This document shows, piece after piece, positions 1 through 11,184 of a stretch of DNA of 64,000 nt; the first letter of the stretch is position 1; the number at the start of each line of letters is the position of its first letter. Under the pieces are notes generated by a model. That model searched no databases and was not told the origin of the DNA. It saw nothing but the letters and a program-made list of their open reading frames with translations. Where the stretch lies: assembly GCF_029227915.1 (NCBI RefSeq), contig NC_079876.1, positions 33,277,828-33,341,827 on the forward strand. Direction: 5' to 3'. The translations under genes were made by a program, and so were the position numbers. The DNA is from Hydractinia symbiolongicarpus (lineage: Eukaryota > Cnidaria > Hydrozoa > Anthoathecata > Hydractiniidae).

Positions 1-203
1 GAGACTTGTAGTTTTCAAAAATGTTTTCATTTTTGATGAGACGCTGAATAAAAGAAGTTTAATCGCCGGCAAACGAAAACCTGCGATTTTCCGTAAATCC
101 CGGATTCGGTCCGTATAGTCAAAAGTATACAAAGAAAGTACCCAGGGAGTAAACTAATTTTCCAAACGATTTTTTAAATTATTATTTCACCACTAAAGCC
201 CAT
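1..203. repeat. Reference monomer, 203 bp
   Basis: First complete monomer, used here as the reference. In order it has: the start GAGACTTGTAG; a dyad with a TTTT loop (15-36); GACGCTGAATAAAAGAAG; a CpG-rich centre from the GCCGGC palindrome (65-70) through the CCCG/CGG cluster to about 113; the GTATAC palindrome (125-130); the segment AAAGTACCCAGGGAGTAAAC; an A/T-rich tail with a T6 run followed by AAATTATTATTTC; and the closing CACCACTAAAGCCCAT. Hand count gives 34 G and 37 C (35 percent GC) and 10 CpG. The centre and the closing segment hold most of the differences that distinguish monomer subtypes. No RNA gene or promoter signature was recognised in it. Confidence 0.97.
15..36. other. Perfect 9-bp dyad with 4-base loop, repeated in most monomers
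   Basis: The arms TCAAAAATG (15-23) and CATTTTTGA (28-36) are exact reverse complements around TTTT (24-27). The same element recurs at the same place in most monomers. Common variants: T for C at the second base of the left arm (a G-T pair in the stem), TATT or TTTC in the loop, CAGAAATG in the left arm, or CATTTCTGA in the right arm. It could extrude as a short hairpin in single-stranded DNA, fold in a transcript, or bind a dimeric protein; none of these is shown. Only the symmetry is observed. Confidence 0.9.
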
Positions 204-709
204 GAGACTTGTAGTTTTTAAAAATGTTTTCATTTTTGATGAGACGCTGAATAAAAGAAGTTTAATCGCCGGCAAACGAAAACCTACGATTTCCCGTAAA
301 TTCCGGACTCGGCCCGTATAATCAAAAGTATACAAAGAAAGTACCTAGGGAGTAAACTCATTTCCCGAACGATTTTTTATATTATTTTTTCACCACTAAA
401 ACGCATGAGACTTGCAGTTTTCAGAAATGTTTTCATTTTTGATGAGACGCTTAATGAAAGAGGTTTAATCGCCGGCAAACGAAAACCCGCCATTTCCCGT
501 AAACCCCGGAGTCGGCCCGCATAGTCAAAAGTATACAAAGAAAGTACCCAGGGAGTAAACTCATTTCCCGAACGATTTTTTAAATTATTTTTTCACCACT
601 AAAACGCATGAGACTTGTAGTTTTCAAAAATGTTTTCATTTTTGATGAAACGCTTAATAAAAGAAGTTTAATCGCCGGCAAACGAAATCCCGCGATTTCC
701 CGTAAATCC

Positions 710-722
710 CGGGCTTGGCCCG
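710..722. other. 5-bp dyad CGGGC-TTG-GCCCG in the GGGCTTGG monomer subtype
   Basis: In monomers of the GGGCTTGG class the CpG-rich centre forms a perfect inverted repeat, CGGGC and GCCCG around TTG. In the other large class the same place reads GGACTCGGCCCG and this symmetry is lost. The element is a useful subtype marker and may have no function. Confidence 0.75.
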
Positions 723-2637
723 TATAGTCGAATGTATACAAAGAAAGTACCCAGGGAGTAAACTCATTTCCCGAACGATTTTTTAATTTTTTTTCTCACC
801 ACTAAAACGAATGAGACTTGTAGTTTTCAAAAATGTTTTTATTTTTGATGAGACGCTTAATGAAAGAGGTTTAATCGCCGGCAAACGAAAACCCGCGATT
901 TCCCGTAAATCCCGGGCTTGGCCCGTATAGTCAAAAGCATACAAAGAGAGTACCCAGGGAGTAAACTCATTTCCCGAACGATTTTTTAATTTATTTTTTC
1001 ACCACTAAAACGCATGAGACTTGTAGTTTTCAAAAATGTTTTCATTTTTGATGAGACGCTGAATAAAAGAAGTTTAATCGCCGGCAAAAGAAAACCTGCG
1101 ATTTTCCGTAAATCCCGGATTCGGTCCGTATAGTCAAAAGTATACAAAGAAAGTACCCAGGGAGTAAACTAATTTTCCAAACGATTTTTTAAATTATTAT
1201 TTCACCACTAAAGCCCATGAGACTTGTAGTTTTTAAAAATGTTTTCATTTTTGACGAGACGCTGAATAAAAGAAGTTTAATCGCCGGCAAACGAAAACCT
1301 GCGATTTCCCGTAAATCCCGGACTCGGCCCGTATAATCAAAAGTATACAAAGAAAGTACCCAGGGAGTAAACTCATTTCCCGAACGATTTTTTATATTAT
1401 TTTTTCACCACTAAAACGCATGAGACTTGCAGTTTTCAGAAATGTTTTCATTTTTGATGAGACGCTTAATGAAAGAGGTTTAATCGCCGGCAAACGAAAA
1501 CCCGCCATTTCCCGTAAACCCCGGAGTCGGCCCGCATAGTCAAAAGTATACAAAGAAAGTACCCAGGGAGTAAACTCATTTCCGAACGATTTTTTAAATT
1601 ATTTTTTCACCACTAAAACGCATGAGACTTGTAGTTTTCAAAAATGTTTTCATTTTTGATGAAACGCTTAATAAAAGAAGTTTAATCGCCGGCAAACGAA
1701 ATCCCGCGATTTCCCGTAAATCCCGGGCTTGGCCCGTATAGTCGAATGTATACAAAGAAAGTACCCAGGGAGTAAACTCATTTCCCGAACGATTTTTTAA
1801 TTTTTTTTCTCACCACTAAAACGAATGAGACTTGTAGTTTTCAAAAATGTTTTTATTTTTGATGAGACGCTTAATGAAAGAGGTTTAATCGCCGGCAAAC
1901 GAAAACCCGCGATTTCCCGTAAATCCCGGGCTTGGCCCGTATAGTCAAAAGCATACAAAGAGAGTACCCAGGGAGTAAACTCATTTCCCGAACGATTTTT
2001 TAATTTATTTTTTCACCACTAAAACGCATGAGACTTGTAGTTTTCAAAAATGTTTTCATTTTTGATGAGACGCTGAATAAAAGAAGTTTAATCGCCGGCA
2101 AAAGAAAACCTGCGATTTTCCGTAAATCCCGGATTCGGTCCGTATAGTCAAAAGTATACAAAGAAAGTACCCAGGGAGTAAACTAATTTTCCAAACGATT
2201 TTTTAAATTATTATTTCACCACTAAAGCCCATGAGACTTGTAGTTTTTAAAAATGTTTTCATTTTTGACGAGACGCTGAATAAAAGAAGTTTAATCGCCG
2301 GCAAACGAAAACCTGCGATTTCCCGTAAATCCCGGACTCGGCCCGTATAATCAAAAGTATACAAAGAAAGTACCCAGGGAGTAAACTCATTTCCCGAACG
2401 ATTTTTTATATTATTTTTTCACCACTAAAACGCATGAGACTTGCAGTTTTCAGAAATGTTTTCATTTTTGATGAGACGCTTAATGAAAGAGGTTTAATCG
2501 CCGGCAAACGAAAACCCGCCATTTCCCGTAAACCCCGGAGTCGGCCCGCATAGTCAAAAGTATACAAAGAAAGTACCCAGGGAGTAAACTCATTTCCGAA
2601 CGATTTTTTAAATTATTTTTTCACCACTAAAACGCAT

Positions 2638-3652
2638 GAGACTTGTAGTTTTCAAAAATGTTTTCATTTTTGATGAGACGCTGAATAAAAGAAGTTTAAT
2701 TGCGGGCAAACGAAAACCTGCGATTTCCAGTAAATCCCGGACTCGGCCCGTATAGTCAAAAGTATACAAAGAAAGTACCCAGGGTGTAAACTCATTTCCC
2801 GAACGATTTTTTAAATTATTATTTCACCACTAAAGCCCATGAGACTTGTAGTATTTTAAAATATTTTCATTTTTGATGAGACGCTGAATAAAAGAAGTTT
2901 AATCGCCGGCAAACGAAAACCCGCGACTTCCCGTAAATCCCGCACTCCGCCCGTATAGTCAAAAGTATACAAAGAAAGTACCCAGGTAGTAAACTCATTT
3001 CCCGAACGATTTTATAAATTATTTTTTCACCACTAATACGCATGAGACTTGTAGTTTTCAAAAATGTTTTCATTTTTGATGAGACGCTGAATAAAAGAAG
3101 TTTAATTGCCGGCAAACGAAAACCTGCGATTTCCCGTAAATCCCGGACTCGGCCCGTATACTCAAAAGTATACAAAGAAAGTACCCGGGGTGTAAACTGA
3201 TTTCCCGAACGATTTTTTAAATTATTATTTCACCACTAAATCCCATGAGACTTGTAGTTTTCAAAAATGTTTTCATTTTTGATGACACGCTTAATGAAAG
3301 AGGTTTCATCGCCGGCAAACGAAATCCCGCGATTTCCCGTAAATCCCGGGCTTGACCCGTATAGTCGAATGTGTACAAAGAAAGTACCCTGTGAGTAAAC
3401 TCATTTCCAGAACGATTTTTTAAATTATTTTTTCACCACTAAAACGCATAAGACTTGTAGTTTTCAAAAATGTTTTCATTTCTGATGAGACGCTGAATAA
3501 AAGAAGTTTAATCGCCGGCAAACGAAAACCCGAGATTTCCCGTAAATCCCGGGCTTGGCCCGTATAGTCAAAAGCATACAAAGATAGTACCCAGGGAGTA
3601 AACTCATTTCCCGAACGATTTTTTAATTTATTTTTTCACCACTAAAACGCAT
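2638..3652. repeat. GCGGGC-headed monomer cassette, five monomers
   Basis: Monomers start at 2638, 2841, 3044, 3247 and 3450. The first has TTGCGGGCAAAC instead of the usual GCCGGC palindrome, together with CTGCGATTTCCAG. The second has GTATTTTAAAATATTTTC near its start, which weakens the dyad. The fifth begins AAGACTTG and has CATTTCTGATG. Longer versions of the same ordered group recur at 7735, 9764 and 15448, where six monomers are present. Here 3247 looks like a hybrid of the fourth and fifth cassette members, so one monomer has been lost. No gene is present. Confidence 0.85.
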
Positions 3653-4047
3653 GAGACTTGTAGTTTTTAAAAATGTTTTCATTTTTGATGAGACGCTGAA
3701 TAAAAGAAGTTTAATCGCCGGCAAACGAAAACCTGCGATTTCCCGTAAATCCCGGACTCGGCCCGTATAATCAAAAGTATACAAAGAAAGTACCCAGGGA
3801 GTAAACTCATTTCCCGAACGATTTTTTATATTATTTTTTCACCACTAAAACGCATGAGACTTGCAGTTTTCAGAAATGTTTTCATTTTTGATGAGACGCT
3901 TAATGAAAGAGGTTTAATCGCCGGCAAACGAAAACCCGCCATTTCCCGTAAACCCCGGAGTCGGCCCGCATAGTCAAAAGTATACAAAGAAAGTACCCAG
4001 GGAGTAAACTCATTTCCGAACGATTTTTTAAATTATTTTTTCACCAC

Positions 4048-4182
4048 TAAAACGAAAACCCGAGATTTCCCGTAAATCCCGGGCTTGGCCCGTATAGTCA
4101 AAAGCATACAAAGATAGTACCCAGGGAGTAAACTCATTTCCCGAACGATTTTTTAATTTATTTTTTCACCACTAAAACGCAT
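4048..4182. repeat. Truncated monomer, 78-bp deletion, first copy
   Basis: TAAAACG at the end of one monomer (4048-4054) runs straight into AAAACCCGAGATTTCCCG of the next. The whole start of the second monomer, from CAT-GAGACTTG to GGCAAACG, is missing. Both edges share AAACG, which fits a deletion or unequal exchange at a 5-base homology. The dyad is lost in this copy. Confidence 0.9.
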
Positions 4183-4577
4183 GAGACTTGTAGTTTTTAA
4201 AAATGTTTTCATTTTTGATGAGACGCTGAATAAAAAAAGTTTAATCGCCGGCAAACGAAAACCTGCGATTTCCCGTAAATCCCGGACTCGGCCCGTATAA
4301 TCAAAAGTATACAAAGAAAGTACCCAGGGAGTAAACTCATTTCCCGAACGATTTTTTATATTATTTTTTCACCACTAAAACGCATGAGACTTGCAGTTTT
4401 CAGAAATGTTTTCATTTTTGATGAGACGCTTAATGAAAGAGGTTTAATCGCCGGCAAACGAAAACCCGCCATTTCCCGTAAACCCTGGAGTTGGCCCGCA
4501 TAGTCAAAAGTATACAAAGAAAGTACCCAGGGAGTAAACTCATTTCCGAACGATTTTTTAAATTATTTTTTCACCAC

Positions 4578-4712
4578 TAAAACGAAAACCCGAGATTTCC
4601 CGTAAATCCCGGGCTTGGCCCGTATAGTCAAAAGCATACAAAGATAGTACCCAGGGAGTAAACTCATTTCCCGAACGATTTTTTAATTTATTTTTTCACC
4701 ACTAAAACGCAT
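4578..4712. repeat. Truncated monomer, 78-bp deletion, second copy
   Basis: The same junction as at 4054/4055, exactly 530 bp further on (4584/4585). Sharing the breakpoint to the base shows that the deletion happened once and was then copied with its neighbours. Confidence 0.9.
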
Positions 4713-5117
4713 GAGACTTGTAGTTTTTAAAAATGTTTTCATTTTTGATGAGACGCTGAATAAAAGAAGTTTAATCGCCGGCAAACGAAAACCTGCGATT
4801 TCCCGTAAATCCCGGACTCGGCCCGTATAATCAAAAGTATACAAAGAAAGTACCCAGGGAGTAAACTCATTTCCCGAACGATTTTTTATATTATTTTTTC
4901 ACCACTAAAACGCATGAGACTTGCAGTTTTCAGAAATGTTTTCATTTTTGATGAGACGCTTAATGAAAGAGGTTTAATCGCCGGCAAACGAAAACCCGCC
5001 ATTTCCCGTAAACCCTGGAGTCGGCCCGCATAGTCAAAAGTATACAAAGAAAGTACCCAGGGAGTAAACTCATTTCCGAACGATTTTTTAAATTATTTTT
5101 TCACCACTAAAACGCAT

Positions 5118-6517
5118 GAGACTTGTAGTTTTCAAAAATGTTTTCATTTTTGATGAGACGCTGAATAAAAGAAGTTTAATTGCGGGCAAACGAAAACCTG
5201 CGATTTCCAGTAAATCCCGGACTCGGCCCGTATAGTCAAAAGTATACAAAGAAAGTACCCAGGGTGTAAACTCATTTCCCGAACGATTTTTTAAATTATT
5301 ATTTCACCACTAAAGCCCATGAGACTTGTAGTATTTTAAAATATTTTCATTTTTGATGAGACGCTGAATAAAAGAAGTTTAATTGCCGGCAAACGAAAAC
5401 CTGCGATTTCCCGTAAATCCCGGACTCGGCCCGTAAAGTCAAAAGTATACAAAGAAAGTACCCGGGGTGTAAACTCATTTCCCGAACGATTTTTTAAATT
5501 AATATTTCACCACTAAATCCCATGAGACTTGTAGTTTTCAAAAATGTTTTCATTTTTGATGACACGCTTAATGAAAGAGGTTTCATCGCCGGCAAACGAA
5601 ATCCCGCGATTTCCCGTAAATCCCGGGCTTGACCCGTATAGTCGAATGTATACACAGAAAGTACCCAGGGAGTAAACTCATTTCCCGAACGATTTTTTAA
5701 ATTTTTTTCTCACCACTAAAACGAATGAGACTTGTAGTTTTCAAAAATGTTTTCATTTTTGATGAGACGCTTAATGAAAGAGGTTTAATCGCCGGCAAAC
5801 GAAAACCCGCGATTTCCCGTAAATCCCGGGCTTGGCCCGTATAGTCGAACGTATACAAAGAAAGTACCCTGTGAGTAAACTCATTTCCAGAACGATTTTT
5901 TAAATTATTAAGACTTGTAGTTTTCAAAAATGTTTTCATTTTTGATGAGACGCTTAATGAAAGAGGTTTAATCGCCGGCAAACGAAAACCCGCGATTTCC
6001 CGTAAATCCCGGGCTTGGCCCGTATAGTCAAAAGCATACAAAGATAGTACCCAGGGAGTAAACTCATTTCCCGAACGATTTTTTAATTTATTTTTTCACC
6101 ACTAAAACGCATGAGACTTGTAGTTTTCAAAAATGTTTTCATTTTTGATGAGACGCTGAATAAAAGAAGTTTAATCGCCGGCAAACGAAAACCTGCGATT
6201 TTCCGTAAATCCCGGATTCGGTCCGTATAGTCAAAAGTATACAAAGAAAGTACCCAGGGAGTAAACTAATTTTCCAAACGATTTTTTAAATTATTATTTC
6301 ACCACTAAAGCCCATGAAACTTGTAGTTTTTAAAAATGTTTTCATTTTTGATGAGACGCTGAATAAAAGAAGTTTAATCGCCGGCAAACGAAAACCTGCG
6401 ATTTCCCGTAAATCCCGGACTCGGCCCGTATAGTCAAAAGTATACAAAGAAAGTACCCAAGGAGTAAACTCATTTCCGAACGATTTTTTAAATTATTTTT
6501 TCACCACTAAAACGCAT
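5118..6517. repeat. Rejoined cassette copy followed by first-type monomers
   Basis: Monomer 5118 repeats 2638 (TTGCGGGC, TTTCCAG). Monomer 5321 starts like 2841 (GTATTTTAAAATATTTTC) and continues like 3044 (AATTGCCGGC, CCCGGGGTG), so it is a hybrid that has lost one unit. 5524 matches 3247. 5727 is shortened to 183 bp. 5910, 6113 and 6316 then resemble the fifth, first and second members of the 1-2637 HOR, and 6316 loses one C (TTTCCGAACG). No gene is present. Confidence 0.85.
5727..5909. repeat. 183-bp monomer with a 20-bp terminal deletion
   Basis: AAATTATT is joined directly to AAGACTTGTAG, so 20 bp covering TTTTCACCACTAAAACGCAT are missing. The monomer becomes exactly 61 codons long, so a minus-strand frame re-enters the next monomer in the same phase and the same roughly 45-residue stretch is read twice. 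This gives the longest open frame in the window (5697-6041, 114 residues), which is an accident of length. Confidence 0.92.
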
Positions 6518-7734
6518 GAGACTTGTAGTTTTCAAAAATGTTTTCATTTTTGATGAGACGCTGAATAAAAGAAGTTTAATTGCGGGCAAACGAAAACCTG
6601 CGATTTCCAGTAAATCCCGGACTCGGCCCGTATAGTCAAAAGTATACAAAGAAAGTACCCAGGGTGTAAACTCATTTCCCGAACGATTTTTTAAATTATT
6701 ATTTCACCACTAAAGCCCATGAGACTTGTAGTATTTAAAAATATTTTCATTTTTGATGAGACGCTGAATAAAAGAAGTTTAATCGCCGGCAAACGAAAAC
6801 CTGCGATTTCCCGTAAATCCCGGACTCGGCCCGTATAGTCAAAAGTATACAAAGAAAGTACCCAGGGAGTAAACTCATTTCCCGAACGATTTGATAAATT
6901 ATTTTTTCACCACTAAAACGCATGAGACTTGTAGTTTTCAAAAATGTTTTCATTTTTGATGAGATGCTTAATAAAAGAAGTTTAATCGCCGGCAAACGAA
7001 AACCTGCGATTTCCCGTAAATCCCGGACTTGGCCCGTATAGTCAAAAGTATACAAAGAAAGTACCCGGGGTGTGAACTCATTTCCCGAACGATTTTTTTA
7101 ATTATTATTTCACCACTAAATCCCATAAGACTTGTAGTTTTCAAAAATGTTTTCATTTTTGATGACACGCTTAATAAAAGAGGTTTAATCGCCGGCAAAC
7201 GAAATCCCGCGATTTCCCGTAAATCCCGGGCTTGGCCCGTATAGTCAAAAGTATACAAAGAAAGTACCCAGGGAGTAAACTATTTTTCCAAACGATTTTT
7301 TAAATTATTATTTCACCACTAAAGCCCATGAGACTTGTAGTTTTTAAAAATGTTTTCATTTTTGATGAGACGCTGAATAAAAGAAGTTTAATCGCCGGCA
7401 AACGAAAACCTGCGATTTCCCGTAAATCCCGGACTCGGCTCGTATAGTCAAAAGTATACAAAGAAAGTACCCAGGGAGTAAACTCATTTCCCGAACGATT
7501 TTTTATATTATTTTTTCACCACTAAAACGCATGAGACTTGCAGTTTTCAGAAATGTTTTCATTTTTGATGAGACGCTTAATGAAAGTGGTTTAATCGCCA
7601 GCAAACGAAAACCCGCGATTTCCCGTAAATCCCGGGCTTGGCCCGTATAGTCAAAAGTATACAAAGAAAGTACCCAGGGAGTAAACTCATTTCCGAACGA
7701 TTTTTTAAATTATTTTTTCACCACTAAAACGCAT
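6518..7734. repeat. GCGGGC cassette copy, six monomers
   Basis: Monomers start at 6518, 6721, 6924, 7127, 7330 and 7533. The first two match the cassette head (TTGCGGGC; GTATTTAAAAATATTTTC). 7127 is the GACACGCTTAATAAAAG / AAATCCCGCG type. The last two have switched to GTATAGTC/TTTTTATATT and CAGAAATG/TTAATGAAAGTGG types. The last ends in TTTCCGAACG and is 202 bp. No gene is present. Confidence 0.82.
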
Positions 7735-8952
7735 GAGACTTGTATATTTCAAAAATGTTTTCATTTTTGATGAGACGCTGAATAAAAGAAGTTTAACTGC
7801 GGGCAAACGAAAACCTGCAATTTCCAGTAAATCCCGGACTCGGCCCGTATAGTCAAAAGTATACAAAGAAAGTACCCAGGGTGTAAACTCATTTCCCGAA
7901 CGATTTTTTAAATTATTATTTCACCACTAAAGCCCATGAGACTTGTAGTATTTAAAAATTTTTTCATTTTTGAAGAGACGCTGAATAAAAGAAGTTTAAT
8001 CGCCGGCAAACGAAAACCCGCGACTTCCCGTAAATCCCGGACTCCGCCCGTATAGTCAAAAGTATACAAAGAAAGTACCCAGGGAGTAAACTCATTTCCC
8101 GAACGATTTTATAAATTATTTTTTCATCACTAAAACGCATGAGACTTGTAGTTTTCAAAAATGTTTTCATTTTTGATGAGACGCTGAATAAAAGAAGTTT
8201 AATTGCCGGCAAACGAAAACCTGCGATTTCCCGTAAATCCCGGACTCGGCCCGTATAGTCAAAAGTGTACAAAGAAAGTACCCGGGGTGTAAACTCATTT
8301 CCCGAACGATTTTTTAAATTATTATTTCACCACTAAATCCCATGAGACTTGTAGTTTTCAAAAATGTTTTCATTTTTGATGACACGCTTAATAAAAGAGG
8401 TTTCATCGCCGGCAAACCAAATCCCGCGATTTCCCGTAAATCCCGGGCTTGGCCCGTATAGTCGAATGTATACAAAGAAAGTACCCAGGGAGTAAACTCA
8501 TTTCCCGAACGATTTTTTAAATTTTTTTCTCACCACTAAAACGAATGAGACTTGTAGTTTTCAAAAATGTTTTCATTTTTGATGAGACGCTTAATGAAAG
8601 AGGATTAATCGCCGGCAAACGAAAACCCGCGTTTTCCCGTAAATCCCGGGCTTGGCCCGTATAGTCGAATGTATACAAAGAAAGTACCCTGTGAGTAAAC
8701 TCATTTCCAGAACGATTTTTTAAATTATTTTTTCACCACTAAAACGCATAAGACTTGTAGTTTTCAAAAATGTTTTCATTTCTGATGAGACGCTGAATAA
8801 AAGAAGTTTAATCGCCGGCAAACGAAAACCCGAGATTTCCCGTAAATCCCGGGCTTGGCCCGTATAGTCAAAAGCATACAAAGATAGTACCCAGGGAGTA
8901 AACTCATTTCCCGAACGATTTTTTAATTTATTTTTTCACCACTAAAACGCAT
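7735..8952. repeat. GCGGGC cassette, full six-monomer form (1218 bp)
   Basis: Six monomers start at 7735, 7938, 8141, 8344, 8547 and 8750. In order: GCGGGC head (here TTAACTGCGGGC); GTATTTAAAAATTTTTTC; AATTGCCGGC with CCCGGGGTG; GACACGCTTAATAAAAGAGG with GTCGAATG; ACGAAT-GAGACTTG with CCCTGTGAG and CCAGAACG; AAGACTTG with CATTTCTGATG and CCCGAGATTTCCCG. The same six in the same order are found from 9764 and from 15448. No gene is present. Confidence 0.88.
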
Positions 8953-9763
8953 GAGACTTGTAGTTTTCAAAAATGTTTTCATTTTTGATGACACGCTTAA
9001 TAAAAGAGGTTTAATCGCCGGCAAACGAAATCCCGCGATTTCCCGTAAATCCCGGGCTTGGCCCGTATAGTCAAAAGTATACAAAGAAAGTACCCAGGGA
9101 GTAAACTAATTTTCCAAACGATTTTTTAAATTATTATTTCACCACTAAAACGAATGAGACTTGTAGTTTTCAAAAATGTTTTCATTTTTGATGAGACGCT
9201 TAATGAAAGAGGATTAATCGCCGGCAAACGAAAACCCGCGTTTTCCCGTAAATCCCGGGCTTGGCCCGTATAGTCGAATGTATACAAAGAAAGTACCCTG
9301 TGAGTAAACTCATTTCCAGAACGATTTTTTAAATTATTTTTTCACCACTAAAACGCATAAGACTTGTAGTTTTCAAAAATGTTTTCATTTCTGATGAGAC
9401 GCTGAATAAAAGAAGTTTAATCGCCGGCAAACAAAAACCCGAGATTTCCCGTAAATCCCGGGCTTGGCCCGTATAGTCAAAAGCATACAAAGATAGTACC
9501 CAGGGAGTAAACTCATTTCCCGAACGATTTTTTAATTTATTTTTTCACCACTAAAACGCATGAGACTTGTAGTTTTCAAAAATGTTTTCATTTTTGATGA
9601 CACGCTTAATAAAAGAGGTTTAATCGCCGGCAAACGAAATCCCGCGATTTCCCGTAAATCCCGGGCTTGGCCCGTATAGTCAAAAGTATACAAAGAAAGT
9701 ACCCAGGGAGTAAACTCATTTCCGAACGATTTTTTAAATTATTTTTTCACCACTAAAACGCAT
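8547..9763. repeat. Three-monomer HOR (609 bp), two copies
   Basis: 8547-9155 and 9156-9763 are the same three monomers. The shared private changes GAGGATTAATCG and CGCGTTTTCCCG occur in 8547 and in 9156 and show direct duplication. The second copy ends with a one-base-short monomer (TTTCCGAACG), giving 608 bp. The first copy overlaps the tail of the six-monomer cassette above, so the duplication happened inside that cassette. Confidence 0.9.
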
Positions 9764-11184
9764 GAGACTTGTAGTTTTCAAAAATGTTTTCATTTTTGAT
9801 GAGACGCTGAATAAAAGAAGTTTAATTGCGGGCAAACGAAAACCTGCGATTTCCAGTAAATCCCGGACTCGGCCCGTATAGTCAAAAGTATACAAAGAAA
9901 GTACCCAGGGTGTAAACTCATTTCCCGAACGATTTTTTAAATTATTATTTCACCACTAAAGCCCATGAGACTTGTAGTATTTAAAAATATTTTCATTTTT
10001 GATGAGACGCTGAATAAAAGAAGTTTAATCGCCGGCAAACGAAAACCCGCGACTTCCCGTAAATCCCGGACTCCGCCCGTATAGTCAAAAGTATACAAAG
10101 AAATACCCAGGGAGTAAACTCATTTCCCGAACGATTTTATAAATTATTTTTTCATCACTAAAACGCATGAGACTTGTAGTTTTCAAAAATGTTTTCATTT
10201 TTGATGAGACGCTGAATAAAAGAAGTTTAATTGCCGGCAAACGAAAACCTGCGATTTCCCGTAAATCCCGGACTCGGCCCGTATAGCCAAAAGTGTACAA
10301 AGAAAGTACCCGGGGTGTAAACTCATTTCCTGAACGATTTTTTAAATTATTATTTCACCACTAAATCCCATAATACTTGCAGTTTTCAAAAATGTTTTCA
10401 TTTTTGATGACACGCTTAATAAAAGAGGTTTCATCGCCGGCAAACGAAATCCCGCGATTTCCCGTAAGTCCCGGGCTTGGCCCGTATAGTCGAATGTATA
10501 CAAAGAAAGTACCCAGGGAGTAAACTCATTTCCCGAACGATTTTTTAAATTTTTTTCTCACCACTAAAACGAATGAGACTTGTAGTTTTCAAAAATGTTT
10601 TCATTTTTGATGAGACGCTTAATGAAAGAGGTTTAATCGCCGGCAAACGAAAACCCGCGATTTCCCGTAAATCCCGGGCTTGGCCCGTATAGTCGAATGT
10701 ATACAAAGAAAGTACCCTGTGAGTAAACTCATTTCCAAAACGATTTTTTAAATTATTTTTTCACCACTAAAACGCATAAGACTTGTAGTTTTCAAAAATG
10801 TTTTCATTTCTGATGAGACGCTGAATAAAAGAAGTTTAATCGCCGGCAAACGGAAACCCGAGATTTCCCGTAAATCCTGGGCTTGGCCCGTATAGTCAAA
10901 AGCATACAAAGATAGTACCCAGGGAGTAAACTCATTTCCCGAACGATTTTTTAATTTATTTTTTCACCACTAAAACGCATGAGACTTGTAGTTTTCAAAA
11001 ATGTTTTCATTTTTGATGAGACGCTGAATAAAAGAAGTTTAATCGCCGGCAAACGAAAACCTGCGATTTTCCGTAAATCCCGGACTCGGCCCGTATAGTC
11101 AAAAGTATACAAAGAAAGTACCCGGGGTGTAAACTCATTTCCCGAACGATTTTTTTAAATTATTATTTCACCACTAAATCCCAT
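9764..11184. repeat. GCGGGC cassette, six monomers plus one
   Basis: Starts at 9764, 9967, 10169, 10372, 10575, 10778 and 10981. The first six repeat the order of 7735-8952. The 9967 monomer lacks one G (AAAGAAATACCC) and is 202 bp, and 10372 begins AATACTTGCAG. The seventh (10981) has a first-type front and a CCCGGGGTG back with one extra T. It leads into the next HOR. No gene is present. Confidence 0.86.

Larger units (their letters stand above)
1..2637. repeat. Five-monomer higher-order repeat, about 1015 bp, 2.6 copies
   Basis: Monomers 1, 204, 407, 610 and 813 are five distinct subtypes that recur in the same order. Copy 1 is 1-1015, copy 2 is 1016-2029 (1014 bp, one C missing in TTTCCGAACG near 1580), and copy 3 starts at 2030 and keeps only the first three monomers (2030, 2233, 2436) before the order changes at 2638. 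Subtype marks: CGGATTCGGTCCG in the first, GTATAATC with TTTTTTATATT in the second, GCAGTTTTCAG and CCCGCCATTTCCC in the third, AAATCCCGCG with GTCGAATG in the fourth, AAAAGCATACAAAGAGAG in the fifth. Copies 2 and 3 share CAAAAGAAAACC in the first monomer where copy 1 has CAAACGAAAACC, so they are closer to each other than to copy 1. No gene is present. Confidence 0.93.
3653..5117. repeat. 530-bp higher-order repeat containing a truncated monomer
   Basis: A unit made of one monomer shortened by 78 bp plus two near-full monomers (203 and 202 bp) repeats with a period of 530 bp: 4055-4584 and 4585-5114. The ancestor of the short monomer is the intact one at 3450-3652, followed by full monomers 3653 and 3856. 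The two full members are the GTATAATC type and the GCAGTTTTCAG / CCCGCCATTTCCC type also seen in 1-2637. Copies differ by single bases, for example TAAAAAAAG in the 4183 monomer and GAGTTGG near 4490. No gene is present. Confidence 0.92.

Noticed and set aside
90-113. CENP-B box (NTTCGNNNNANNCGGGN) in the CCCGTAAATCCCGGG region
   Set aside because: The region has CCCG and CGGG near an A-rich centre but does not match TTCG or the required spacing in either strand of the monomers I checked.
1-203. Telomeric repeats, microsatellites or a transposon end inside the monomer
   Set aside because: No TTAGG/TTAGGG-type runs, no simple repeat beyond short A or T runs, and no terminal inverted repeat or target-site duplication at monomer edges.
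7029-7244. Plus-strand open frame of 71 residues, and a similar one at 54811-55008
   Set aside because: Both are read-through of ordinary monomers and are not kept in neighbouring copies. They are expected by chance among several hundred repeats.
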